Assembly: GCA_016722075.1 (NCBI GenBank)
Contig: JADKGW010000002.1
Coordinates: forward strand, 310,001-374,000
From: Candidatus Kouleothrix ribensis
Lineage (GTDB): Bacteria > Chloroflexota > Chloroflexia > Chloroflexales > Roseiflexaceae
Reading direction: 5' to 3'
DNA: 64,000 nucleotides
The translations under genes and the position numbers were made by a program. Below are positions 8,714 to 16,702 of the stretch, piece after piece (within the stretch, counting starts at the first letter, position 1; each line of letters starts with the position of its first letter). The notes below the pieces were generated by a model. It was not told the origin of the DNA. It saw nothing but the letters and a program-made list of their open reading frames with translations, and searched no databases.

Positions 8714-9847
8714 ATGGACATGTCGGCAGCCAATATGATCGCGCAGGTCGAGAGCCTGCCTGAGCTGATTCGCAGCTCATTCGACGAGCTGGACGCGCGT
8801 GTGCGGCGGCTGCTCGACCATAACGAGTGCCTCTCGGTCAAGCGCGTGGTGATGACCGGCTGCGGCGACTCACACATGGCCAGCGTGGCCGCCGAGCTGG
8901 CGTTCGAGCAGGTGGCGGGCGTGCCGGCCGAGCCGCTCACCGCCATGCAGGCCGGGCGCTACGCCGCGCCCTACTTCGAGCACATGTTCGTGCGCAACCC
9001 GCTGGTGGTGGGCATCTCCGTGTCGGGGACGGTCGCGCGCACACGCGAGGCGCTGCTACTGGCGCGCAGCGCGGGCGCGCTGACGGTGGCGCTCACCGGC
9101 AACCCCGGCTCGCCGCTGGCGGCGATCGCCGAGAAAGTGCTTGCGGCCGAAGTGCCCGACTTCGCGCCAGCGCCGGGCGTGCGCTCGTACCGCGTCTCGC
9201 TGCTGTCGCTCTACCTGCTGGCGATCCGGCTGGCCGAGGTGCGCGGCCGGCTGACCCAGGATCAGGCCAACGCGCTGCGCGGCCAGCTCAAAGGCACGGC
9301 CGATGCGATCGAAGCCACAATTGCGGCGATCGACGCCCCGGTGCGCAAGCTGGCCGAGGCCGCCGCCCGGCATCACAACTTCGTATTTATTGCCGACGGC
9401 CCGAACTACGCGACTGCGCTGTTCTCGGCCGCCAAGCTCATGGAAGCGGCCGGCCGGCATGCAGCCGGGCAAGACACCGAGGAGTGGGCGCACCTGCAGT
9501 ATTTTGTGAACGACGACCCGGCCACGCCGACCTTTATCATCTCGCCGGGTGGCCGCGGCCACGCCCGCGCCGCCGAGCTGATCGAGCCAATGAAGCGGAT
9601 CGGCCGCACGATTGTGGCGGTGGTGCCTGCGGGCGACACGACGATCGCGGCGGGTGCCGACTGGGTGCTGCCGGTGGTTGGGGCCGTGCCCGAGATCTTC
9701 AGCCCGATGGTCTACGCCGTCGCGGGCGAACTGTTCTCGGCCTATCTCTCTGAAGCGATCGGCGAGCCGCCATTCCGCCGCTTCCACGGGATCTACGAAG
9801 ATGGCGGGAATACGATCAAGAGCAGCGCCGTGGTCGAAGCAATATGA
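8714..9847 (+). CDS. SIS-domain protein, paralogue 2
   Basis: A 377-residue protein with tandem SIS domains. The phosphosugar loops are GCGDSHMASVAAELAFE (near residue 50) and SVSGTVARTREAL. The second domain has DGPNYATALFSAAKLMEAAG followed by EEWAHLQYF, where GlmS has E-E-x-x-H-G; Glu and His are kept but the following Gly is not. RBS GGAGC lies before the ATG. The stop overlaps the MFS gene (ATGA), suggesting uptake and isomerisation or deglycation of the same compound. Confidence 0.85.
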   Translation: MDMSAANMIAQVESLPELIRSSFDELDARVRRLLDHNECLSVKRVVMTGCGDSHMASVAAELAFEQVAGVPAEPLTAMQAGRYAAPYFEHMFVRNPLVVGISVSGTVARTREALLLARSAGALTVALTGNPGSPLAAIAEKVLAAEVPDFAPAPGVRSYRVSLLSLYLLAIRLAEVRGRLTQDQANALRGQLKGTADAIEATIAAIDAPVRKLAEAAARHHNFVFIADGPNYATALFSAAKLMEAAGRHAAGQDTEEWAHLQYFVNDDPATPTFIISPGGRGHARAAELIEPMKRIGRTIVAVVPAGDTTIAAGADWVLPVVGAVPEIFSPMVYAVAGELFSAYLSEAIGEPPFRRFHGIYEDGGNTIKSSAVVEAI

Positions 9848-11019
9848 CGGCTACCAGCCGCTTCAAGCTATCGTACTTCTTGTTCTTTGGGGCGATCGGC
9901 GTTCTATTCAACTACTACGCGCTATACCTTCAGCGCGCCGGGCTTACGGGTACACAGGTGGGGATCGTGCTGGCGGTGCTGCCGCTGGCGCGCATGCTCA
10001 GCCAGCCGATCTGGGGCTTGCTTGGCGATATCTACCGGGTGCGCCGGCGGATCTTGAGCGGCGCCTGCTTCGGCTCGGCGCTGGCGGCACTGGCGCTTGA
10101 TCGCTCGGATAGCTTCGGCTGGCTGCTGCTGATCACGATCGCGCTGTCGATTCTGAATGGCCCGATCGGGCCGTTCTGCGATGCACTTGCGCTCGAACAG
10201 CTCGAGCGCGAGTCGCGCCGGCAAGAGTACGGCTCGCTGCGGCTGTGGGGCTCGGTCGGCTTCGCGATTGCCTCGCTGGTGATCGGCGCGCTGGTGATTG
10301 GCGAATCGGTGCGGTTGATCGTCTACCTGTATAGCGCTACAATGGCGGCCATGGGGCTGGTGGCGGCCACGCTGCCCGATCTGCCGCACGCCGAGCGCGC
10401 GACATGGCGCGGCAGCGGGTCGATCTTGCGCGGCAACCCGATCTTTTTGCGCTTCCTGCTCGGCGCGATGCTGATCGGCATGACGCTGGGCGTGGTGAAC
10501 GCGTACCTGATCATCTACCTGACCGACATTGGCGCGGCCGGCTGGCAGAGCGGGCTGATATTTGCGCTGGCCGGCGTGCTCGAGGTGCCGCTGATGGCCT
10601 TTGCCAGCGTGCTGATCAGGCGCTGGGGCCTGCGCGCGGTGCTGCTGGGCGGCGTGACGCTGCTGCCGCTGCGCTGGCTGCTCTATACGGCGATCACCAT
10701 GCCGCTGCTGGTGGTGCCAACCCAGCTGTTCCACAGCATTGCCATGCTCTCGTTGCTGATAGCCGGCGTGCTGTTTGCCGACCAGCAGCTCACCAGCCAG
10801 TGGCGCGCCACCGGGCAGACGGCCTACGCGGCGGCGATACACGGGATCGGGCCGAGCATCGGGGTGTTCGGCGCCGGCATGATCTATGAGCATTTTGGGA
10901 TCGGGATGGTCTGGTGGGCCTGCGTTGTTGCGAATCTGCTCGGCGTGGGCGTGCTGCTCTGGGCGGTGCGGGCGTCGGAGAGCGCGTTTGGCCACACACC
11001 CGAGGCCAATGCCACCTAG
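9844..11019 (+). CDS. MFS transporter (MFS_1-like, nucleoside/phenylpropionate permease type)
   Basis: A 391-residue inner-membrane protein with about twelve hydrophobic segments. The N-terminus (FFLFFGAIG-like, YYALYLQRAGLTGTQVG) and LSQPIWGLLGDIYRVRRR resemble the MFS_1-like group that includes NupG-type and HcaT-type permeases. The start overlaps the stop of the SIS gene by 4 bp. Being inside the SIS-PfkB operon, it probably imports the substrate of these enzymes. Substrate not identifiable. Confidence 0.85.
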   Translation: MTATSRFKLSYFLFFGAIGVLFNYYALYLQRAGLTGTQVGIVLAVLPLARMLSQPIWGLLGDIYRVRRRILSGACFGSALAALALDRSDSFGWLLLITIALSILNGPIGPFCDALALEQLERESRRQEYGSLRLWGSVGFAIASLVIGALVIGESVRLIVYLYSATMAAMGLVAATLPDLPHAERATWRGSGSILRGNPIFLRFLLGAMLIGMTLGVVNAYLIIYLTDIGAAGWQSGLIFALAGVLEVPLMAFASVLIRRWGLRAVLLGGVTLLPLRWLLYTAITMPLLVVPTQLFHSIAMLSLLIAGVLFADQQLTSQWRATGQTAYAAAIHGIGPSIGVFGAGMIYEHFGIGMVWWACVVANLLGVGVLLWAVRASESAFGHTPEANAT

Positions 11020-11074
11020 CCGGCCGGCTGGTCAGCTGAAATTCTTGACAGTGAAGTATGCCTAAGAGAGCTAT

Positions 11075-12040
11075 ATGGCACCCGAATTCGTCACGATCTC
11101 GAATTTGATTATCGACGACATTGTACTCGCCGATGGGCGCTCGTTTATGAATACGCTGGGCGGCGCGGGCACGCACACCCTGGTTGGCATGCGCCCGTGG
11201 TCGGGCGCGCTGGGCTTTGTCGCATATCGGGGCGATGATCTCGACCCGCTGCACCGCAGCTTCCTCGAGGCCATGGGCGTCGATCTGCGCGGCGTGGTGC
11301 TGCGGCCCGGCCAGCGCACCGCCCGAGCCTGGCAGCTGTTCGAGCCCGACGAGCGCCGGATCGAGATCTTTCGTACCAGCATCGAAGATTTCGACCGGGC
11401 CAAGCCGCAGTTCAGCGAGATCCCGGCCGACTACCTGCAGGCGCGCGGCTTCCACATCCAGTGGGGCGCGCCGGGCGAACTCGTGCAGCTGATCACGCAG
11501 CTGCGCGCGGTCAACCCGTCGGCGCGGATCATCTGCGAGCCGGCGCTGGCGCACCTGGCCGGGGCGCTCGACGCGAACCGGCCAGTGCTGACGCTGGTCG
11601 ATGTGTTCTCGCCCGATCGTGAAGAGGCCCGCGCACTGGTAGGCAGCGACGACATCGCGACGATCTTCAGCTGCCTGCTGGGGGCCGGCGCGCGGATTGT
11701 GGCGCTGCGGATGGGCGCGCTCGGCTCGCTGGTGGGCACAGCGGCCGGCGAGTTCGTGCGCGTGCCGGCGGTGCCGCCGCGTGCGATCGTCGATGTCACC
11801 GGCGCCGGGAATGCCTACTGCGGCGGCTTTATCGCCGGCATCGGCCGCGGCGACGAGCCGGCCCTGGCGGCGGCGCGCGCTGCTGCCGGCGCCAGCTTCG
11901 CGATCGAGCAGATTGGCGTGCCGCGCTTCGACGACGCGAAGCTGGCCGAGGCCGCGCGCCGCCTGGAATGGGCGCTGGAGCGGATCACGATCAGCCGCGA
12001 CCTGGCGACGTTCCTACCGATCGCCGGTGTGCCAGGATAG
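11075..12040 (+). CDS. PfkB-family protein with GAGN, paralogue 2
   Basis: A 321-residue PfkB-fold protein, clearly related to the gene at 6824: both begin with an I-x-D-D-I-V-x-x-D-G-R segment. The C-terminal motif is DVTGAGNAYCGGF, so the usual catalytic Asp is Asn246. The rest of the fold, including the late helix F-A-I-E-Q-x-G, is intact, so this is not decay. It is 6 bp upstream of the DUF624 gene. Confidence 0.85.
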   Translation: MAPEFVTISNLIIDDIVLADGRSFMNTLGGAGTHTLVGMRPWSGALGFVAYRGDDLDPLHRSFLEAMGVDLRGVVLRPGQRTARAWQLFEPDERRIEIFRTSIEDFDRAKPQFSEIPADYLQARGFHIQWGAPGELVQLITQLRAVNPSARIICEPALAHLAGALDANRPVLTLVDVFSPDREEARALVGSDDIATIFSCLLGAGARIVALRMGALGSLVGTAAGEFVRVPAVPPRAIVDVTGAGNAYCGGFIAGIGRGDEPALAAARAAAGASFAIEQIGVPRFDDAKLAEAARRLEWALERITISRDLATFLPIAGVPG

Positions 12041-12046
12041 GCGCCT

Positions 12047-12724
12047 ATGCCCTGGGAATTGTTCATCCTGACGCTGCGGCTGTTCTGGCGGCGCATGGGC
12101 CTGCTGCTGGCGGCCAACTTGCTCTGGCTCGGCCTGAGCCTGCTGGTGGTGACATGGCCGGCCGCAACCGCCGGGCTGTTCTACCTGGCGCGGCGCCTGG
12201 CGGAAGAAGAGCTGACCGCCGACCCGCAGCCGGCGGTGATCGGCGATTTCTGGGTTGGCTTCCGGCGCCACTGGCGGCATAGCAGCGCCCTGGCGGTGGG
12301 CGATCTGGCGGCGGGGGTGGTGATCGTGCTGGCGATGCGCTTCTATGGCACCAGCACGATTGCGCTGCTGAACTGGCTGGCCGGCCCGATCACGCTGATC
12401 GGCCTGGCCTGGGCCGGCGCACAGCTGTACCTATACCCGCTGCTGATCGAGCGCGCCGAGCGCCGGCCCTGGGCGGTGGCGCGCGAGGCCTTTCTGATGG
12501 CGATTAGCTACCCGCTCAGCACGATCTCGCTGCTGCTGACTGCACTGGCCCTGGCGATCGGGGCGACCCTGCTGGCCGGGCCGATTCTGCTGGTGTTCTT
12601 CGCGTTCCTGGCGCTGATGCAAACCATGGCGCTACGCGCGATTCTGGCCCGGCGCGGCGAGCTGACGTTGATGATGACGCCCGAGCAGCGTGCGGCCCGC
12701 GAGCGCGAGCACACGCCGCGCTAA
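12047..12724 (+). CDS. DUF624 / YesL-like membrane protein
   Basis: A 225-residue polytopic membrane protein. The hydrophobic segments, LLLAANLLWLGLSLLVVTWPAATAG-type start, the P-A-x-x-A-L-F-Y-like turn and a conserved W-x-G-F-R-x-x-W segment near residues 67-76 fit the DUF624 (YesL) family. These genes often sit beside sugar ABC transporters and carbohydrate-degrading enzymes; their biochemical role is not known. Here it lies between two unusual PfkB-type genes and an SDR-like gene. Confidence 0.75.
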   Translation: MPWELFILTLRLFWRRMGLLLAANLLWLGLSLLVVTWPAATAGLFYLARRLAEEELTADPQPAVIGDFWVGFRRHWRHSSALAVGDLAAGVVIVLAMRFYGTSTIALLNWLAGPITLIGLAWAGAQLYLYPLLIERAERRPWAVAREAFLMAISYPLSTISLLLTALALAIGATLLAGPILLVFFAFLALMQTMALRAILARRGELTLMMTPEQRAAREREHTPR

Positions 12725-12874
12725 AGCAAGGGCAGCCCGGCGAGCATGTGCCGGCGGGTATGTGCCACACAGGCGCACCAACTCGCAGGCATCAGAACGA
12801 CCAAACGCTGTGCGCCTTCGTGGCAAACGGCCGGTGTCGCGCGGGCGCGCCGTGCTCGCGCTCAGGAGGGCGGT

Positions 12875-13582
12875 ATGCAACCGATCGCAATCGTGTGCGG
12901 CAGTGCGACACCCGTCGGCGGGGCGCTGGCCGCACGCCTACAGGCTACCGGCGCGCAGGTGTTGGCGATCGACTTTGCCGGGGCGCCGGCACATCCGGCT
13001 GCCATACTCCAGCTGGCCGGCGACCTGGCCGAGGCCGCCGATTGGCGCGGGTTTGCGCACGAGCTACAGGCGCGCGGGCTTGGCCCGACCATGCTGGCCT
13101 ACACTGCCGGCGCCAGCGCCGGCCCGGCCATGCTCGATCAGCTCGAGCAGGCCGCCTGGGATGCGGTGATCGAGCGCGAGCTGCGCGGCGCCTACCTGGC
13201 CTGTAAGCATATGTTTCCGCTGATGCGCCGCCCCGGCGCGGCGGTGCTGCTGGCTACGGCGCTGGCCGGGTGGGACGCCCGCGCCGACATGGTTGCGCAG
13301 AGCGCGAGCAGCGGCGGAACCCTGGCGCTGGCGCAGTCGCTGGCGCTGGCCGGCGCACCGCTGGGCGTGCGCGTCAATACGGTCTGCTGGCCGGCGCCGC
13401 AGCCGGGCCAGGCCCGGCTCGATCGGATCCCGCTGGGCCGCGCCACCGCTCCCGACGACGTGGCCGACGCGATCATGTTCCTGCTGTCGGATGATGCGAG
13501 CTACCTGACTGGCAGCGCACTGCTGGTGGACGGCGGGCAGTCGTTGCAGAGCTGGAGCAACGCGCCGGATGGGTCGTACTAG
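12875..13582 (+). CDS. SDR-fold protein lacking the catalytic Tyr and Lys
   Basis: A 235-residue Rossmann-fold protein of the short-chain dehydrogenase family. ATG 12875 has AGGAGG at 12864-12869. The C-terminal half is conserved (GVRVNTVCWP, IPLGRATAPDDVADAIMFLLSD, LTGSALLVDGGQS), but the YxxxK site is replaced by Gln142-Ser-Ala-Ser-Ser146 and the catalytic Ser region reads ATALAG. The dinucleotide loop is also altered (CGSATPVGG). It is therefore unlikely to be a normal oxidoreductase. The frame is intact and codon use is like its neighbours, so it is not an obvious pseudogene. Confidence 0.8.
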   Translation: MQPIAIVCGSATPVGGALAARLQATGAQVLAIDFAGAPAHPAAILQLAGDLAEAADWRGFAHELQARGLGPTMLAYTAGASAGPAMLDQLEQAAWDAVIERELRGAYLACKHMFPLMRRPGAAVLLATALAGWDARADMVAQSASSGGTLALAQSLALAGAPLGVRVNTVCWPAPQPGQARLDRIPLGRATAPDDVADAIMFLLSDDASYLTGSALLVDGGQSLQSWSNAPDGSY

Positions 13583-13663
13583 CGGGCCGCTTGTGTTGCG
13601 CATGGCCATTCCGGTTGGCTGTCGATTGCAGCACGCAGCCGGCTGCGATACTGCCGCTGTGAA

Positions 13664-14599
13664 CTAGCCCAGGCTAAGCGGGGCCGCCTGCGCGAGCGCC
13701 AGCTCGAGCAGCTCAGTGGCGCGCCGGCGAGTGGTGTGATCGAGGTTGGGCATGCCCTCGTGGCTAACCATGAGCGCAGCCGCAACTGTTGCGTAGCAGC
13801 CGGCGCGCCGCGCGTCGCGGGTGTGCAGCCAGCCGGCGCACCAGCCGCCGCCATAGGCATTGCCGGCGCCGGTCGGGTCGATCGGGGTGACCGGCAGGGC
13901 CGGAATGTGCCAGGCCTGGCGGCGCGCGGCGTCCCAGACGTACGAGCCGCGCACGCCATTGCGGATCGCCACTGCCTGTGGCCCTAGCGCAGCCCAGAAG
14001 CGCAGTGCGCCGGCCGGGTCGTCTGCATCCACAAACATGCGGGTGGCCGGCCAGTCGGGCGTAACGATATCGGCCTGGCGCACCAGCTCGAGCAGCGCGG
14101 CACGGTCGGGGCAGCTGTGGTCGTCGAACATCGGCTCGAGCGAGAGCAGCGCGCCGCCACGCTGAAGCTCGCGCGCGGTGCCGGCGAACGGCTCGCGGCC
14201 GAACTCGCTGATCAGGTGGATGCCGGCGGCCTGGCGGTGGCGCTCACTCAGCGCAAGCGGCCGGCCAAGCAGGCGAAACCAGTCGTCGCGGCTGGTGACG
14301 ATGCCGTGACCATGCATGCGCTCGTGCTCGTCGTACTCGATCAGCCCGCGCGGCGTCGGCAGGTCGGGGTAGCGCACCCAGCCGCTCAGGTCGAGCCCCA
14401 GCTGGTGCAGCGTCTGCTCGATGTGCGGCTCGAGATCAGCGCCTGAGCGCGTCAGCAGCGCGACCGGCTCGTGCCAGAGGCGCATGCCGAACGCTGCCTG
14501 CGGGCCACCGCCACCGAGCGTGCTGCGCAGCAGCTCGCCCGAGCGCAGCTGGATGCTGTCGATGATGATCTTGCCGTAGATCAGCAGTTGATCGTGCAT
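13664..14599 (-). CDS. PfkB-family protein with GAGN, paralogue 3
   Basis: A 311-residue PfkB-fold protein and the only - strand gene in the first 27 kb. The signature is DPTGAGNAYGGGW with Asn247 at the catalytic-base position, as in the genes at 6824 and 11075. It starts from ATG at 14599 and shares a 55-bp divergent promoter region with the SIS gene at 14655. A TATAAT-like -10 box for this gene is at 14630-14635. Confidence 0.85.
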   Translation of the reverse strand: MHDQLLIYGKIIIDSIQLRSGELLRSTLGGGGPQAAFGMRLWHEPVALLTRSGADLEPHIEQTLHQLGLDLSGWVRYPDLPTPRGLIEYDEHERMHGHGIVTSRDDWFRLLGRPLALSERHRQAAGIHLISEFGREPFAGTARELQRGGALLSLEPMFDDHSCPDRAALLELVRQADIVTPDWPATRMFVDADDPAGALRFWAALGPQAVAIRNGVRGSYVWDAARRQAWHIPALPVTPIDPTGAGNAYGGGWCAGWLHTRDARRAGCYATVAAALMVSHEGMPNLDHTTRRRATELLELALAQAAPLSLG

Positions 14600-14654
14600 G
14601 TTTTTGCTCTTTATGGGTGGGTGCCGCTCATTATACCAAATTCAAGGAGCACCA
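14600..14654. promoter_or_regulatory. Divergent promoter region, GAGN PfkB / SIS
   Basis: The only spacer between divergent genes in the first part of the island. On the - strand TATAAT (14630-14635) is 31 bp from the PfkB ATG. On the + strand AAGGAGC (14644-14650) is the RBS of the SIS gene. No clear -35 boxes are seen. Confidence 0.45.
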
Positions 14655-15776
14655 ATGCCGCCAAATGTCGAGAAGGCGCACAGCTGGGCGGTCTACCGCG
14701 ACGAGCTCGAACGGCAGGGCGCCGCGCTGCAGCGCCGGCTGCCCGCGATCATCGAGCAGGCCGAGCAGGTGGCCCAGCGGCTGGCGCTCGACCCACCGCC
14801 GCTGCTGTACCTGGCCGGCTCGGGCGACTCGTATATCGCGGCGGTGTCGTGCCAGTACGCCTATCGCGAGCTGGCCGGGCTGGCCGGCTGGGCGGTCGAG
14901 GCCTTCGATATCGGGCCGTACCACGCGCCGCTGCTGGGTGCGAGCACGCTGCTGATCAGCACGTCGATCTCGGGCCGCACCAAAACCGCCACGGCCGCGC
15001 TGGCGGCGGCGCGGGCGGCCGGCGCGCCAACCGTAGTGATCACCAATAGCCCCGGCAGCCCGGCCACTGTGCTGGCCGATCATGTGATCGAGCTCGATGT
15101 GCCGTCGATCGACACCAGCGGCTTTATCCCCAGCACCATGAGCTATATGGCCGGCATGATCGCGCAGCAATGCCTGGCGCTGGCGCTGGGCCTACGGCTG
15201 GGCCGGGCCAGCCCGGCCGAGGCCGCGCGTGTGCGCAGCGAGATCGCGCGCGCGCTGGCGAGCATCGACGGGCTGCTGGCCGCGCACGATCAGCCGGTGC
15301 GCGCGTTTGCGGCACGCCTGGCCGGGCGCACGCCATTTCTGATCGGCGGTGGCGCCAGCTATGGCACCGCGCTGTTCGGCGAGGCGAAGGTGATCGAGTC
15401 GGCCATGATCCCGATCAATGTGCAGCATGTCGAGGAGTGGGCGCATATCCGGCGCTTCCTCAGCGGCGCGCAGGCACCCTCGATCTTCCTGGCGACACCT
15501 GGGCGCAGCCGCGCGCGCATGCTCGAGATCATGCGCGACGCGCGTGTACACGACACTGAGGTGATCGCGGTTGCCGAGGCCGGCGACGCCGAGGTGGCCG
15601 CCGTGGCGCACGAGGTCTGGCCGGTGCCGACGCTGGCCTTCGAGCTGCTCCAGCCGCTCACATGCGCAGTGCCAATGGAGCTGCTGGCCTACTGGTGTAT
15701 GGTCGAGCGGAATGTGCGGCCGTTCTACGCCGATGTTCGCCCGATCCAGACCGGGCTGACGCTGCCGCACGAATGA
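14655..15776 (+). CDS. SIS-domain protein, paralogue 3
   Basis: A 373-residue protein with two SIS domains: GSGDSYIAAVSCQYAYRE and STSISGRTKTATAAL in the first, GGGASYGTALFGEAKVIES and VEEWAHIRRF in the second. It is closer to the paralogue at 8714 than to the one at 5674, sharing E-E-W-A-H. ATG 14655 was selected from the RBS AAGGAGC at 14644-14650; the longer upstream frame has no homology. Probably a phosphosugar isomerase or deglycase; substrate unknown. Confidence 0.85.
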   Translation: MPPNVEKAHSWAVYRDELERQGAALQRRLPAIIEQAEQVAQRLALDPPPLLYLAGSGDSYIAAVSCQYAYRELAGLAGWAVEAFDIGPYHAPLLGASTLLISTSISGRTKTATAALAAARAAGAPTVVITNSPGSPATVLADHVIELDVPSIDTSGFIPSTMSYMAGMIAQQCLALALGLRLGRASPAEAARVRSEIARALASIDGLLAAHDQPVRAFAARLAGRTPFLIGGGASYGTALFGEAKVIESAMIPINVQHVEEWAHIRRFLSGAQAPSIFLATPGRSRARMLEIMRDARVHDTEVIAVAEAGDAEVAAVAHEVWPVPTLAFELLQPLTCAVPMELLAYWCMVERNVRPFYADVRPIQTGLTLPHE

Positions 15777-15876
15777 GTACACGGTCAGCAGAAGGCAGCA
15801 GGTGGACATTGTTGATAAACGTCGATTAGCGCCGTTACTGCCGTCTGCCGTCTGCCGTCTACCGAAAGGATCTGCC

Positions 15877-16662
15877 GTGAGTGTGCTCGACAAGGCCGAG
15901 AAGACCCTGGGCCGGCCGCAGTACCACCTGCACGTACGCCCCGGCGATGTAGGCAGGTATGTGCTGCTGCCAGGCGACCCCGACCGCGTGCTGCGGATCG
16001 CGAAGTACCTCGACAACAGCCGCGAGATTGCGTTCCACCGCGAGTATCGCACCTGCACCGGCAGCTACAAGGGCATCCCGATCAGCGCTACCTCGACCGG
16101 GATCGGCTGCCCCTCGGCGGCTATCGCGGTCGAAGAGCTGGCCAATGTCGGCGCGACGCATTTCATCCGGGTTGGCAGCACCGGCGCGCTACAGCCCGGT
16201 ATCGCAATCGGCGACCTGGTCATTGCGACCGGCTCGATGCGTAACGAGGGCACCAGCCGCTTCTATGCCCCCGAGGGCTTCCCGGCGGTGCCCGATCACT
16301 TCCTGACCCACGCGCTGATCGAGGCGGCCGCCGCGCTGCAGCCGCAGCGCGGCTTCGGGCTGCACATCGGCCTGAATGCCTCCGACGACGCGTTCTATGG
16401 CGAGACGCCCGAGTTCATCCAGATGCTGTCGTCCCATGGTGTGCTGAACGTCGAGATGGAAAGCTCGGCGATCTTTGTGGTGGCGCATAAGCGCAACCTT
16501 AAGGCCGCGATGGTCTGCGCCGTATCGGGCAACCTGGTAACCGGCGAGGTGATCTACGAGGAGGTCAACCACAAGCTTGTGCAGGGCTGGGAGGACGCGA
16601 TCGTGGTAACGCTCGAGGCGATCTATCGCTACGAGAGCGGCGCCTCGGCCGCCAGGCCCTAG
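15877..16662 (+). CDS. Nucleoside phosphorylase (uridine phosphorylase-like)
   Basis: A 261-residue PNP/UDP-family phosphorylase that would cleave a nucleoside with phosphate to base and ribose 1-phosphate. Motifs are VLLPGDPDRV (phosphate-binding, near residue 30), ATSTGIGCPSAAIAVEEL and NVEMESSAIF with the ribose-binding M-E-S. GTG at 15877 was chosen with GAAAGGA upstream. Spacer 15777-15876 contains a GCCGTCT tandem. It sits 40 bp before adenine deaminase, matching a purine/pyrimidine salvage unit. Confidence 0.88.
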   Translation: MSVLDKAEKTLGRPQYHLHVRPGDVGRYVLLPGDPDRVLRIAKYLDNSREIAFHREYRTCTGSYKGIPISATSTGIGCPSAAIAVEELANVGATHFIRVGSTGALQPGIAIGDLVIATGSMRNEGTSRFYAPEGFPAVPDHFLTHALIEAAAALQPQRGFGLHIGLNASDDAFYGETPEFIQMLSSHGVLNVEMESSAIFVVAHKRNLKAAMVCAVSGNLVTGEVIYEEVNHKLVQGWEDAIVVTLEAIYRYESGASAARP

Positions 16663-16702
16663 CCGGCACACGCCTGCCACGCACCCAAGAAAGCGAGAAC
16701 CA

